This document shows, one piece after another, positions 55,759-64,000 of a DNA stretch of 64,000 nucleotides. Position numbers and translations under genes: made by a program. This DNA is from Janthinobacterium lividum (GTDB lineage Bacteria > Pseudomonadota > Gammaproteobacteria > Burkholderiales > Burkholderiaceae_D). The notes under the pieces are model-generated. The model had not been told where the DNA came from. It saw only the letters and a list, made by a program, of their open reading frames with translations, and searched no databases. How positions within the stretch are numbered: the first letter of the stretch is position 1; each line of letters opens with the position of its first letter. The stretch is from assembly GCF_011601275.1 (NCBI RefSeq), contig NZ_JAAOLY010000002.1:496001-560000 (forward strand), read 5' to 3'.

Positions 55759-57441
55759 CTAGGCAACCTTCTTTTCGTCGCGCAATTGACGGCGCAAGAT
55801 CTTGCCGACATTGGTCTTCGGCAATTCATCGCGGAACTCGATGTATTTCGGTTTCTTGTAGGCCGTCAATTCATGCTTGCAATGCTCGCGGATCTGTTCC
55901 ACCGTCAGGTTCGGATCCTTGCGCACGACAAACACTTTCACGGCTTCGCCCGCGTTGGCATCCGGCACGCCGATGCAGGCGCATTCGAGCACGCCGGGGC
56001 AGGAAGCGACCACGTCTTCCACTTCGTTCGGATACACATTGAAGCCGGACACGATGATCATGTCTTTCTTGCGGTCCACGATTTTTACGTAGCCGCGTTC
56101 ATCCATGACACCCACGTCGCCCGTCTTGAAAAAACCGTCGGCCGTCATCGATTTGGCCGTCTCGTCCGGACGCTGCCAGTAGCCGGCCATCACTTGCGGG
56201 CCGCGCACGGCGATCTCGCCCGGCTCGCCCAGCGGTACTTCCACGCCGTCGTCGTTCAGAATCGCCACTTCCGTCGACGGGAAAGGCAAGCCGATGGTGC
56301 CCGTAAATTCCGTGATGTCGACACGGTTGCCCGTCACCACAGGCGACGTTTCCGACATGCCATAGCCTTCGATCAGCGGGCAGCCGGTCAATTTCAGCCA
56401 GCGCTCGGCCACGTTGCGCTGCAAGGCCATGCCGCCGCCATTGCACACTTTGTAGCTGGAGAAATCGAGCTTGGCGAAGTCGGCATTGTTCAGCAGCGCG
56501 TTGTACAAGGTATTGACGGCCGGGAACACAACGATCTTGTGCTTGGACAATTCCTTGACGAAACCGGGGATGTCGCGCGGATTGGGGATGAGCACGTTCA
56601 AGCCGCCCACGCGCATGCCCATCAGGGCGCTGACCGTCAGCGAATAGATGTGGTACAGGGGCAAGGCGCACATGAAGCCCATCGAGGTGGCGCGCATTTC
56701 CTTGGTCATCACGGGCGAAATCCACGCCTCGTTCTGCAACACGTTGGCGATCACGTTACGGTGCAACAACATCGCGCCTTTCGACACGCCCGTCGTGCCG
56801 CCCGTGTATTGCAGGAAGACGATATCGTCATGCCCCTGCTGCACCGGCTTCAGGCTCAAGCGCGCGCCTTCGACCAGCATCTTGTTGAAACTGATGGCGC
56901 CCGGCAAGGAAAACGCGGGCACCATTTTCTTGATCTTGCGCACGACGAAGTTGACGATGGTACCCTTCAGTCCGCCCAGCAAGTCGCCCATGGTGGCAAC
57001 GATCACGTGCTTGACCTGGGTATGCGGCAACACCTGCTCCACCGTGGTGGCGAAGTTTTCCAGCACGATGATCGCTTCGCTGCCCGAGTCGATCAGCTGA
57101 TGCTGGAGTTCACGCGGCGTGTACAGCGGATTGACGTTGACCACGGTATAGCCGGCGCGCAGGATGGCCGCCATGGCCACCGGATACTGCAGCACGTTCG
57201 GCAGCATGATCGCCACGCGTGCACCCGTCTTCAGGCCCTTGCTTTGCAGCCAGGCGCCCATCTGCAGCGACAGCTTGTCGAGCTCGCGGTAGGTGAGGAA
57301 TTTATCCATGCACACGAACGCGTTGCGGTCCGCATATTTCTGGAACGACTCTTCCAGCAAATGCGTGACGGAACGGTATTGCGTGCAATCAATCTCTGCG
57401 GGAACGCTGTCCGGGTACGACTTCAACCAAATCTTGTCCAT
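55759..57441 (-). CDS. fadD: Long-chain fatty acid-CoA ligase (second of a tandem pair)
   Basis: 560 residues of the ANL (AMP-forming) superfamily. P-loop-like YTGGTTGVSKGAMLLHRN, adenylation motif EGYGMSETSP and hinge GFFKTGDVGVMDERGYVKIVDRKKDMIIVSGFNVYPNEVE are intact, as is the catalytic lysine region PKTNVGKILRRQLRD. It activates fatty acids with CoA and ATP for beta-oxidation, peripheral to the inner membrane. It has the same length as the gene upstream and is clearly its paralogue, differing mainly in the fatty-acid pocket region. Confidence 0.93.
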   Translation of the reverse strand: MDKIWLKSYPDSVPAEIDCTQYRSVTHLLEESFQKYADRNAFVCMDKFLTYRELDKLSLQMGAWLQSKGLKTGARVAIMLPNVLQYPVAMAAILRAGYTVVNVNPLYTPRELQHQLIDSGSEAIIVLENFATTVEQVLPHTQVKHVIVATMGDLLGGLKGTIVNFVVRKIKKMVPAFSLPGAISFNKMLVEGARLSLKPVQQGHDDIVFLQYTGGTTGVSKGAMLLHRNVIANVLQNEAWISPVMTKEMRATSMGFMCALPLYHIYSLTVSALMGMRVGGLNVLIPNPRDIPGFVKELSKHKIVVFPAVNTLYNALLNNADFAKLDFSSYKVCNGGGMALQRNVAERWLKLTGCPLIEGYGMSETSPVVTGNRVDITEFTGTIGLPFPSTEVAILNDDGVEVPLGEPGEIAVRGPQVMAGYWQRPDETAKSMTADGFFKTGDVGVMDERGYVKIVDRKKDMIIVSGFNVYPNEVEDVVASCPGVLECACIGVPDANAGEAVKVFVVRKDPNLTVEQIREHCKHELTAYKKPKYIEFRDELPKTNVGKILRRQLRDEKKVA

Positions 57442-57466
57442 CTATGCCTCATCTTTATCTGTAGAA

Positions 57467-57494
57467 AGGGTGTGCAGCCTGATGCGCACACCCT
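57467..57494 (-). terminator. Hairpin between the tandem fadD genes
   Basis: AGGGTGTGC (57467-57475) and GCACACCCT (57486-57494) form a perfect 9-bp stem with a 10-base loop. On the minus strand only TTCT follows, so it is a partial terminator or attenuator that may set the ratio of the two ligases. Confidence 0.55.
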
Positions 57495-57501
57495 GCACTG
57501 T

Positions 57502-59184
57502 TTATGCTGCTTTCTTCGTTTCGTCACGCAGGGCGCGACGCAAAATCTTGCCCACGTTGGTCTTTGGCAGTTCATCGCGGAACTCGATGTATTTCGGACG
57601 CTTGTAGCCCGTGAATTGTTCCTTGCAATACGCGGCCAGCACTGCCTGGGTCAGGTTCGGATCCTTGCGCACGACAAACACTTTCACGGCTTCGCCAGAA
57701 TGCTCGTCCGGCACGCCCACGCAGGCGCACTCGAGCACGCCCGGATGGGCCGCGATGACGGCCTCGACTTCGTTCGGATATACATTGAAGCCGGAGACGA
57801 GAATCATGTCTTTCTTGCGGTCGACGATCTTCACGTAGCCGCGCTCGTCCATGATGCCCACGTCGCCCGACTTGAAATAGCCGTCAGGTGTCATGACCTT
57901 GGCCGTTTCATCGGGACGGTTCCAGTAGCCGCTCATCACTTGCGGGCCACGGATGGCGATTTCGCCCGTCTGGCCCAGCGGCACTTCCTTGCCGTCATCG
58001 TCAAGGATGGCGATATCGGTCGAGGGCACGGGCAAGCCGATGGTGCCGGAAAACACCGTGGTATCGGCCCGGTTGCAGGTGGCGACAGGTGACGTTTCCG
58101 ACAGGCCATAACCTTCGATGATGGACACGCCCGTCACTTGCAGCCATTTGTCGTTGACGGCTTGCTGCACCGCCATGCCGCCGCCATTGGCGATCTTCAA
58201 GCCCGAGAAATCGAGCTTGGCGAAGTCAGGGTGGTTCACCAGCGCGTTATACAAGGTATTGACCGCTGGCAGCAGGTTGAACTTGTACTTGCCCAGCTCC
58301 TTGATCAGGCCCGGGATATCGCGCGGATTCGGGATCAGGATATTCAGCGCACCCACGCGCGTACCCCACATGGCGCACGCCGTCAGGGCAAAGATATGGT
58401 ACAGCGGCAAGGCGCAGACAACGATCATCTGCTCCTTGCTGTTCTGGTCGAGCGCCGCGCCCGACCACGCTTCGCTTTGCAGCACGTTGGCAATCACATT
58501 GCGGTGGCTCAGGGTCGCGCCTTTCGACACGCCCGTCGTGCCGCCCGTGTATTGCAGGAAGGCAGCGTCATTGATGCTCAGCTCGACAGGCGTGAGTTTC
58601 ATGCGGCTGCCCAGCGCCAGCGCCTGCTTGAAACGCATGGCGTTCGGCAAGGAATACGCGGGCACCATCTTCCTGACGTTGCGCACGACAAAATTGACGA
58701 TCATGCCCTTCAATCCGCCCAACATTTCGCCCATGCTGGCAACGATGATGTGCTTGACGGCTGTCTTGGCCAGCACCTGTTCCAGAGTGTGGGCGAAGTT
58801 TTCCAGCACGATGATGGCTTCGCTGCCCGAATCGTTGAGCTGATGCTCGAGTTCGCGCGGCGTATAGAGAGGATTGACGTTGACCACGGTGTAGCCGGCG
58901 CGCAAGACGGCGGCGATGGCCACCGGATACTGCAGCACGTTCGGCATCATCAGGGCGACGCGCGCGCCCTTCTTCAGGCCACGGCTTTGCAGCCAGGCGC
59001 CCAGCTGGCGCGAATAGGTATCGAGTTCGGCATAGGTGAGAAATTTGTCCATGCAGACATAAGCATTGCGATCCGCATATTTTTGAAACGCTTCTTCCAG
59101 CAAGTGCACCAGCGAACGATATTGATCAGGATCGATGTCGGCGGGGACGCCGGGAGGATACGACTTCAGCCAAATTTTTTCCAT
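57502..59184 (-). CDS. fadD: Long-chain fatty acid-CoA ligase (first of a tandem pair)
   Basis: 560 residues, parallel to the downstream gene over its full length. It has YTGGTTGVSKGATLSHRN, EGYGLSETSP, GYFKSGDVGIMDERGYVKIVDRKKDMILVSGFNVYPNEVE and PKTNVGKILRRALRDE. Both start with KIWLKSYP after MD/ME. Pseudomonas fadD1-fadD2 are arranged the same way; the two may prefer different chain lengths. A 276-base upstream region holds a CTGC-N3-GCAG palindrome. Confidence 0.93.
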   Translation of the reverse strand: MEKIWLKSYPPGVPADIDPDQYRSLVHLLEEAFQKYADRNAYVCMDKFLTYAELDTYSRQLGAWLQSRGLKKGARVALMMPNVLQYPVAIAAVLRAGYTVVNVNPLYTPRELEHQLNDSGSEAIIVLENFAHTLEQVLAKTAVKHIIVASMGEMLGGLKGMIVNFVVRNVRKMVPAYSLPNAMRFKQALALGSRMKLTPVELSINDAAFLQYTGGTTGVSKGATLSHRNVIANVLQSEAWSGAALDQNSKEQMIVVCALPLYHIFALTACAMWGTRVGALNILIPNPRDIPGLIKELGKYKFNLLPAVNTLYNALVNHPDFAKLDFSGLKIANGGGMAVQQAVNDKWLQVTGVSIIEGYGLSETSPVATCNRADTTVFSGTIGLPVPSTDIAILDDDGKEVPLGQTGEIAIRGPQVMSGYWNRPDETAKVMTPDGYFKSGDVGIMDERGYVKIVDRKKDMILVSGFNVYPNEVEAVIAAHPGVLECACVGVPDEHSGEAVKVFVVRKDPNLTQAVLAAYCKEQFTGYKRPKYIEFRDELPKTNVGKILRRALRDETKKAA

Positions 59185-59388
59185 CCTGTGCCTCTTGTCT
59201 CGAATAATCGTGGGGGAGCCGGCGCACCCTGCCGGCGCGGATCATTGCTGCGGATTCTGTCGTCCTGCAGTCAGTTTGAGCATTCTGACGAGCAATTGCT
59301 CTATGCTACTAATGCGATGCTATCGGGCGCCGCGCTTCCATGCAAGCGCTTTCAACAGTATTCGAGCGGCAACTCTAGGGGTATTTTA

Positions 59389-59403
59389 TGCTGCAATGCA
59401 GCA
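59389..59403. promoter_or_regulatory. Palindrome TGCTGCAATGCAGCA upstream of the fadD pair
   Basis: Seven-base perfect arms flank a central A. The core CTGC-N3-GCAG resembles the site described for PhaR, the regulator of polyhydroxyalkanoate granule genes. It lies 205 bases before fadD and next to a TAAAAT -10-like hexamer on the minus strand. Otherwise the gap 59185-59460 shows nothing recognisable. Confidence 0.4.
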
Positions 59404-59460
59404 TGATAAATACACTGTTGCAGGATCGTCTGGCTCGGCGTACAGGACAATCTTTACGGG

Positions 59461-60510
59461 TCAGGGGCTGGACAATTGTTCCAGCGCACGCCTGCGCTCA
59501 GGCTTGTCGAGTTGGGCCATTGTGTGCACTGCAGCATAAAAAGCACGAAAGTTCTTTTTTTCTTCCAGCAATTTTTTGAAGGCAGGCAAAAATTCATTGT
59601 AGGTCGACACGGAAGCCAAGTGCGCATTGCTCAATGGCTGCTCGAACCAGCGGTCGTAACCGGCAAAACCACCCCAGTTTTTCTTCAGCACCTGATAGGC
59701 GTCTTGCAATGCCGCAAACACCTGCGCCTTGCGCGCGCGTTTCTCCGCATCGCTGGCGCCGCTCGCATACACGGCTTCCAGTTCACCCCGGTATGTCAAC
59801 AGCAGGGCCAGGAAATCCTGGCGCCGCGCCGCATACTGGGCGTACGCGGCGCGCATGGCGTCATTGCCCTCGCGCGCCAGCCAGCGCTGCACGCCCGCCT
59901 CTTCCACGGCGCTGGCAAACGATTCGTTGAAGGCCGAATCACCGGGCACGTACACCACCTGGTGCGCCAGTTCATGGAAGATCAGGCGCGCCAGTTCCGC
60001 ATCGTTGTAATTGATAAAGGTCGACAACAGGGGATCGTCGAACCAGCCCAGGGTGGAATACGCAGGCACGCCGCCCACCTGCACGTCGTAATGCTGGGCC
60101 CGCAGTTCGGCAGCATACGCGAGTGCCTCGTCCTTGCTGTAATAGCCGCGGTAATTGACGCAACCAGCGATGGGAAAACACCATTGCAGCGGCTGCAGCG
60201 ACAATTCCGGCGTGGCCACCACGTTCCACAGCACAAACGGACGCTGCAGGGCGGCATAGTTTTTGTAGCTGCCGTTGTCCGGCAAATCCAGCTCGCTGAC
60301 GGCAAAGCGGCGAATTTGCTGCGCCTTGGCCAGGCGCACTTTCAGGCGCGGCTCGGTGGCCGGGTCATCGAGCCAGTCACCGATGGGGCGCGCGCCGTAC
60401 CACAGCGCATACTGCCCCTGCGCCGCCTGCGTGTAGTAGCGCAGCTGCGTGCAGCCGCCCAGCGACAGGCACAGCATGCCGACAAGCAGGCGGGCCGGCC
60501 AGCGGGCCAT
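59461..60510 (-). CDS. Putative zinc aminopeptidase lipoprotein (PF10023 / COG4324 type)
   Basis: 349 residues. A lipoprotein signal ends LSLGGC-TQ with the lipidated Cys at 20. The metallopeptidase motif HELAHQ is at residues 179-184, with the downstream FNESFASAVEEAG supplying a probable third ligand. AQGQYALWYGARPIGDWL after the signal is typical of this proteobacterial family. It is presumably anchored in an envelope membrane, trimming peptides. It follows the molybdopterin oxidoreductase gene by two bases. Confidence 0.87.
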   Translation of the reverse strand: MARWPARLLVGMLCLSLGGCTQLRYYTQAAQGQYALWYGARPIGDWLDDPATEPRLKVRLAKAQQIRRFAVSELDLPDNGSYKNYAALQRPFVLWNVVATPELSLQPLQWCFPIAGCVNYRGYYSKDEALAYAAELRAQHYDVQVGGVPAYSTLGWFDDPLLSTFINYNDAELARLIFHELAHQVVYVPGDSAFNESFASAVEEAGVQRWLAREGNDAMRAAYAQYAARRQDFLALLLTYRGELEAVYASGASDAEKRARKAQVFAALQDAYQVLKKNWGGFAGYDRWFEQPLSNAHLASVSTYNEFLPAFKKLLEEKKNFRAFYAAVHTMAQLDKPERRRALEQLSSP

Positions 60511-60512
60511 GG

Positions 60513-62588
60513 TCAGCCAGCCTTTTCCACTTCGACCAGCGTATCGTAGAAGGTCGGCGCGCGGCCCATGTCCGTCAGGCGCTGGCTCGTCACTTCATTG
60601 GCGTTCTTGCCGTCGCTGGCCAGCTTCTTCCACCATACGGACAAGCCCACCACCAGGCCGCGTCTGGCCTTGTCCGTCACCCTGGCCTTGGCAACGAAGC
60701 TGCCGCGGTCATTAAAAATGCGCACCATGTCGCCAGCCGCGATACCGCGCGCGGCGCTGTCGTCGGGATGGATATCGAGGTGCGGCTCGCCTTCGGCCGC
60801 GCGCAGGCTTTTCACGTTCACAAAGGTGGAATTGAGGAAATTGCGGGCGGGCGGGGAAATCATGGCCAGCGGATAACGGGCCGCCAGCGCGGGATTGCTG
60901 GACAGCGATTCGTGCGGCGCGATATACGTGGGCAAGGGATCGAGTCCCGCCTGCGCCATCGCGCTGGAATACAACTCGCACTTGCCCGATGGCGTGGGGA
61001 AACCGCCTGTGGCAAATGGCGCCTCGGCCATGGCCAGCTTTTGCCAGCCAGTGCGTTTCAGCGATTCCCAGTCGAAATGCACGGCGCGCGCATCCGTCGT
61101 ATCGAAGGCCTTGGCCGCCAGCGCGTCGTCGCTTTCCTGGAAGCACGGGTCATCAAAACCCATGTGCTGCGCCAGCAAACGGAAAATTTCCGTATTCGCC
61201 TTCGCTTCGCCCAGCGGTGCCACGGCCGCGTTGTTCGCCATCATGTACAGGTGACCGTAGGTGGAATGCGCGTCGACATGTTCCAGCTGCGTGGTGGCGG
61301 GCAGCACGATGTCGGCGTAATCGACGGTATCGGTCTGGAAGTGTTCGAGCACGACCGTAAACAAATCCTCGCGGGCAAAACCCTGCGCCACTTTCGAGGA
61401 ATCGGGTGCCACCGCCAACGGGTTCGAGTTGTAGACGATCACGGCTTCCACTTGCGGGCCGAACTCGACGGAACTTTCTTTCAATAAATCGTCGCCGATG
61501 GTGCTCATGTTGATGGTGCGCGGCGTGCCTTTCAGCAAGTCCGGGCGCTGCAGGGCCTTACGGTTGACAGGGAAGGAACCCGAGCTCGACAGCTGCATGC
61601 CGCCCGCAGGATGGCGCCAGGCGCCCGTCAGCGCGGGCAGGCAAGCGATATTGCGCACGGCCATGCCGCCGCCATGCACGCGCTGCACGCCGTAGTTGGC
61701 ACGGATGGCGGCGCCCTCGCCAGAGCGGCATGCCTGGCCGTACAGGCGCGCCAGTTCCACTACTTCCGTGGCCGTGATACCGCACACCTCGGCCACGCGC
61801 TCGGGCGGCCATTCCAGGGCCCGCTGTTTCAGTTCAGCATAGCCAATGGTGTACTGCGCGATATAGTCATGGTCGACCAGGTCTTCCGTGATCAAGACAT
61901 GCATCAAGCCCAGCGCCAGGGCAGCATCGGTACCCGGCAGCAAGGCGATATGCTGGTGGCATTTTTCGGCCGTCAGCGAACGGTAGGGGTCGATGGCGAT
62001 CAGGGTTGCGCCATTGCGCTTGGCCTCCTGTGCGCGCATCCAGAAGTGCAGGTTCGAGGCGATCGGGTTGCCGCCCCAGATGATGATCAATTTCGCGTTC
62101 TGGAACTGCTCCATATCCGTGCCGATGCTGGCGCCCACCGTGTAGCGGTAGCCCGTGGCACCGGCCGAGGCGCAGATGGTACGGTCCAGCAGGGACGCGC
62201 CGAGCTGGTTGAAGAAGCGCGAGGACATCGATTCGCCCTGCACCAGGCCCATGGTGCCGCAGTAGCTGTACGGCAAGATCGCCTGCGGATCGCGCGCGGC
62301 GATCGGTTTCAAGCGGGCCGCGATGGTCTGCAACGCCTCTTCCCAGCTGATGCGCTCGAACTTGCCTTCGCCCTTCTTGCCCACGCGGCGCAGCGGATGC
62401 AGCAGCCGGTCCGCATGGTAGGTGCGCTCCGTGAAGCGCGATACCTTTGTGCACAGCACGCCAGCCGTGGTCGGGTGGTCGGGATCGCCCTTGACGGCGG
62501 TGGCCACGCCATCGGTCACGGTGACCAGCAAGGCGCAGGTATCTGGGCAATCGAGGGGGCAGGCGGCGCGCACTTGGGTGGTGGTCAT
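60513..62588 (-). CDS. Molybdopterin-dependent oxidoreductase with a [4Fe-4S] site
   Basis: 691 residues of the DMSO reductase superfamily. Cys10, Cys14, Cys18 and Cys46 (CPLDCPDTC ... VLCTK) form the N-terminal iron-sulfur site. GSSSGSF-like and IIIWGGNPIASNLH, VYNSNPLAVAPD and the C-terminal MISPPARNFLNSTFVN with DMVRIFNDRG line the Mo-bisMGD pocket. No Tat signal, so the enzyme is cytosolic. No electron-transfer or chaperone subunit gene is adjacent. The substrate is unknown. Start 62588 gives MTTTQVRAACPLD. It is divergent from the M20 gene. Confidence 0.9.
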   Translation of the reverse strand: MTTTQVRAACPLDCPDTCALLVTVTDGVATAVKGDPDHPTTAGVLCTKVSRFTERTYHADRLLHPLRRVGKKGEGKFERISWEEALQTIAARLKPIAARDPQAILPYSYCGTMGLVQGESMSSRFFNQLGASLLDRTICASAGATGYRYTVGASIGTDMEQFQNAKLIIIWGGNPIASNLHFWMRAQEAKRNGATLIAIDPYRSLTAEKCHQHIALLPGTDAALALGLMHVLITEDLVDHDYIAQYTIGYAELKQRALEWPPERVAEVCGITATEVVELARLYGQACRSGEGAAIRANYGVQRVHGGGMAVRNIACLPALTGAWRHPAGGMQLSSSGSFPVNRKALQRPDLLKGTPRTINMSTIGDDLLKESSVEFGPQVEAVIVYNSNPLAVAPDSSKVAQGFAREDLFTVVLEHFQTDTVDYADIVLPATTQLEHVDAHSTYGHLYMMANNAAVAPLGEAKANTEIFRLLAQHMGFDDPCFQESDDALAAKAFDTTDARAVHFDWESLKRTGWQKLAMAEAPFATGGFPTPSGKCELYSSAMAQAGLDPLPTYIAPHESLSSNPALAARYPLAMISPPARNFLNSTFVNVKSLRAAEGEPHLDIHPDDSAARGIAAGDMVRIFNDRGSFVAKARVTDKARRGLVVGLSVWWKKLASDGKNANEVTSQRLTDMGRAPTFYDTLVEVEKAG

Positions 62589-62795
62589 GGGGCAATCCAA
62601 AAACGTTGGGGGGAAGGCGATACTGTAAACCATTCCGCGCGCTTGCTGTTGGCGCCGTGGCAAGCACGTCCGTGCGCTGGATTTACCCGGCAAACAAGGG
62701 CTACAATGCACTATTAGCCGCGTCTGTTTTTGATCAAACAAGCGCGGTCCGGCGCGCCATACATTGCTGCGTGCCAGCATCCACAGGAGAGTCCC

Positions 62796-63989
62796 ATGAA
62801 ACTAGTTGATCCGATCTTGGCGTTTCAATCCGAGCTGCAAGGTATCCGCCGCGACCTGCACGCGCATCCCGAGCTGTGCTACGAAGAACAGCGCACCTCG
62901 GACGTGGTCGCCGCCAAGCTGACGCAGTGGGGCATTCCCGTGGTACGCGGCCTGGGCCGCACTGGCGTGGTCGGCATCATCCAGAATGGCACGTCGACAC
63001 GCGCCATCGGCTTGCGCGCCGACATGGATGCTTTGCCAATGCAGGAAATGAATACCTTCGAGCATGCTTCACGCCACCCGGGCAAGATGCACGCCTGCGG
63101 CCACGACGGTCACACGACCATGCTGCTGGGCGCCGCCCATTACCTGGCGCAACACCGGAACTTTGATGGCACGATCTACCTCGTCTTCCAGCCGGCCGAG
63201 GAAGGCGGTGCCGGCGCGCGCGAAATGATCGAAGACGGCTTGTTTACGCGCTTTCCCATGGATGCCATCTATGGCATGCACAATTGGCCAGGCGCCGAAA
63301 CAGGCACCCTGAGCGTGGTGGAAGGGCCCATGATGGCGTCCAGCAATGAATTCCACGTCACCGTCAAAGGCAAGGGCGCCCATGCGGCCCAGCCTCACAA
63401 AGGCATCGACCCCGTCATGGTGGCCGTGCAAATCGCGCAAGGCTGGCAAACCGTCATCACGCGCAACAAGAGTCCGCTCGACACGGCCGTGTTGTCAATC
63501 ACGCAAATCCATGCAGGCAGCGCCACCAATGTGATTCCCGATGACGCCAGCCTGGTCGGTACCGTGCGTACCTTCACCAAGCCCGTGCTGGACTTGATCG
63601 AAGAGCGCATGCGCGAGATCGCCGTGCACACGGCCGCCGCCTTTGGCGCGGAAGTCGACTTCCACTTCAAGCGCAACTATCCGCCGCTGGTCAACCATGC
63701 GAAGGAAACGGCATTTGCCGTCGAAGTGATGAAAAGCGTGGTGGGCGCGGACAAGGTCAACGCCAATGTCGAACCGACCATGGGCGCGGAAGATTTTTCT
63801 TTCTTCCTGCAAGAAAAGGCCGGCTGTTACATCTTCATCGGCAATGGCGATGGCGAGCACCGCGATGGCGGCCACGGCCTGGGTCCATGCGTCTTGCACA
63901 ATGGCAGCTACGACTTCAACGACAATCTGCTGCCCATCGGCGCCAGTTTCTGGGTCAAGCTGGCCGAAGCGAGCCTGCCCATCGCTTGA
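62796..63989 (+). CDS. M20-family amidohydrolase (hippurate hydrolase / N-acyl amino acid hydrolase type)
   Basis: 397 residues. Zinc ligands lie in HACGHDGHTTMLLGAAHYL and FQPAEEGGAGAREMIEDGLF; the dimerisation domain follows (about 185-300), then EPTMGAEDFSFFLQEKAG. GLRADMDALPMQE is also family-typical. It cleaves N-acyl or N-aroyl groups from amino acids in the cytosol; the natural substrate is not certain. AGGAGA precedes ATG 62796 by about six bases. The gene is complete and ends 11 bases before the right edge. Confidence 0.93.
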   Translation: MKLVDPILAFQSELQGIRRDLHAHPELCYEEQRTSDVVAAKLTQWGIPVVRGLGRTGVVGIIQNGTSTRAIGLRADMDALPMQEMNTFEHASRHPGKMHACGHDGHTTMLLGAAHYLAQHRNFDGTIYLVFQPAEEGGAGAREMIEDGLFTRFPMDAIYGMHNWPGAETGTLSVVEGPMMASSNEFHVTVKGKGAHAAQPHKGIDPVMVAVQIAQGWQTVITRNKSPLDTAVLSITQIHAGSATNVIPDDASLVGTVRTFTKPVLDLIEERMREIAVHTAAAFGAEVDFHFKRNYPPLVNHAKETAFAVEVMKSVVGADKVNANVEPTMGAEDFSFFLQEKAGCYIFIGNGDGEHRDGGHGLGPCVLHNGSYDFNDNLLPIGASFWVKLAEASLPIA

Positions 63990-64000
63990 ATCAGCTCAGT

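Noticed and set aside
55645-58092. 815-codon plus-strand frame opposite the fadD genes
   Set aside because: Antisense shadow; it contains internal repeats only because the two fadD paralogues do.

Overview
The window reads as a chromosomal segment of a GC-rich betaproteobacterium, most likely of the family Oxalobacteraceae (Janthinobacterium / Massilia / Duganella type). This placement is inferred from protein style, the queA-tgt-yajC-secD-secF order, a Pseudomonas-style aru arginine operon, and a RAYT/REP element; no rRNA or marker gene allows a formal assignment. The segment looks like core genome: codon use appears uniform, and I see no tRNA, prophage, integron, CRISPR or classical IS element. 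Many starts were moved inward to the ATG, GTG or TTG that has a Shine-Dalgarno sequence.

Layout. 1-6.4 kb: the tail of an unknown gene, a FUSC/YccS-type inner-membrane protein, an exported PAP2 phosphatase fused to autotransporter-type beta repeats, and an exported S9 peptidase. 6.4-10.2 kb: two APC-superfamily amino acid permeases and a RidA-family protein. 10.4-15.7 kb: an ABC-F ATPase, an Old Yellow Enzyme, a glycine-zipper protein, DUF1993 and DUF2167 proteins. 15.8-29.1 kb: the arginine succinyltransferase (AST/aru) catabolic block argR-aruC-aruF-aruG-astD-astB-gdh-astE on the minus strand, with the large NAD-dependent glutamate dehydrogenase gene placed inside the operon. 29.1-33.3 kb: MarR, a small acidic protein, an HDOD protein, a GST, a WYL regulator and an exported ClpP-like protein. 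33.4-41.5 kb: secF, secD, yajC, tgt, queA and recG. 41.5-42.2 kb: a REP-associated tyrosine transposase between REP palindromes. 42.2-48.0 kb: a 41-codon membrane micro-ORF, an MFS transporter, a Gfo/Idh oxidoreductase, DUF3025, pyrC and an exported amidohydrolase. 48.1-51.3 kb: a glutamate/aspartate ABC uptake system. 51.5-64 kb: an Atm1-type ABC exporter, a thioesterase, a PhoD phosphatase, a LytTR-gene relic, two tandem fadD genes, a lipoprotein aminopeptidase, a molybdopterin oxidoreductase and an M20 amidohydrolase.

How it works together. Much of the segment serves protein and amino-acid catabolism: exported peptidase, amino acid permeases, RidA, acidic amino acid uptake, and complete conversion of arginine to glutamate with NAD-GDH in the same transcription block to feed 2-oxoglutarate to the TCA cycle. 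Regulatory DNA supports this: a tandem site matching the Pseudomonas ArgR pattern TGTCGC-N8-AA lies over the -35 region of the aruC promoter, and a sigma-54-like -24/-12 element lies before the glutamate transporter. I did not find a clearly new defence or mobile system. The least ordinary items are the PAP2/beta-repeat lipoprotein, gdh inside the aru operon, the WYL regulator with a neat inverted repeat before its neighbouring GST gene, the REP/RAYT unit and several micro-ORFs.
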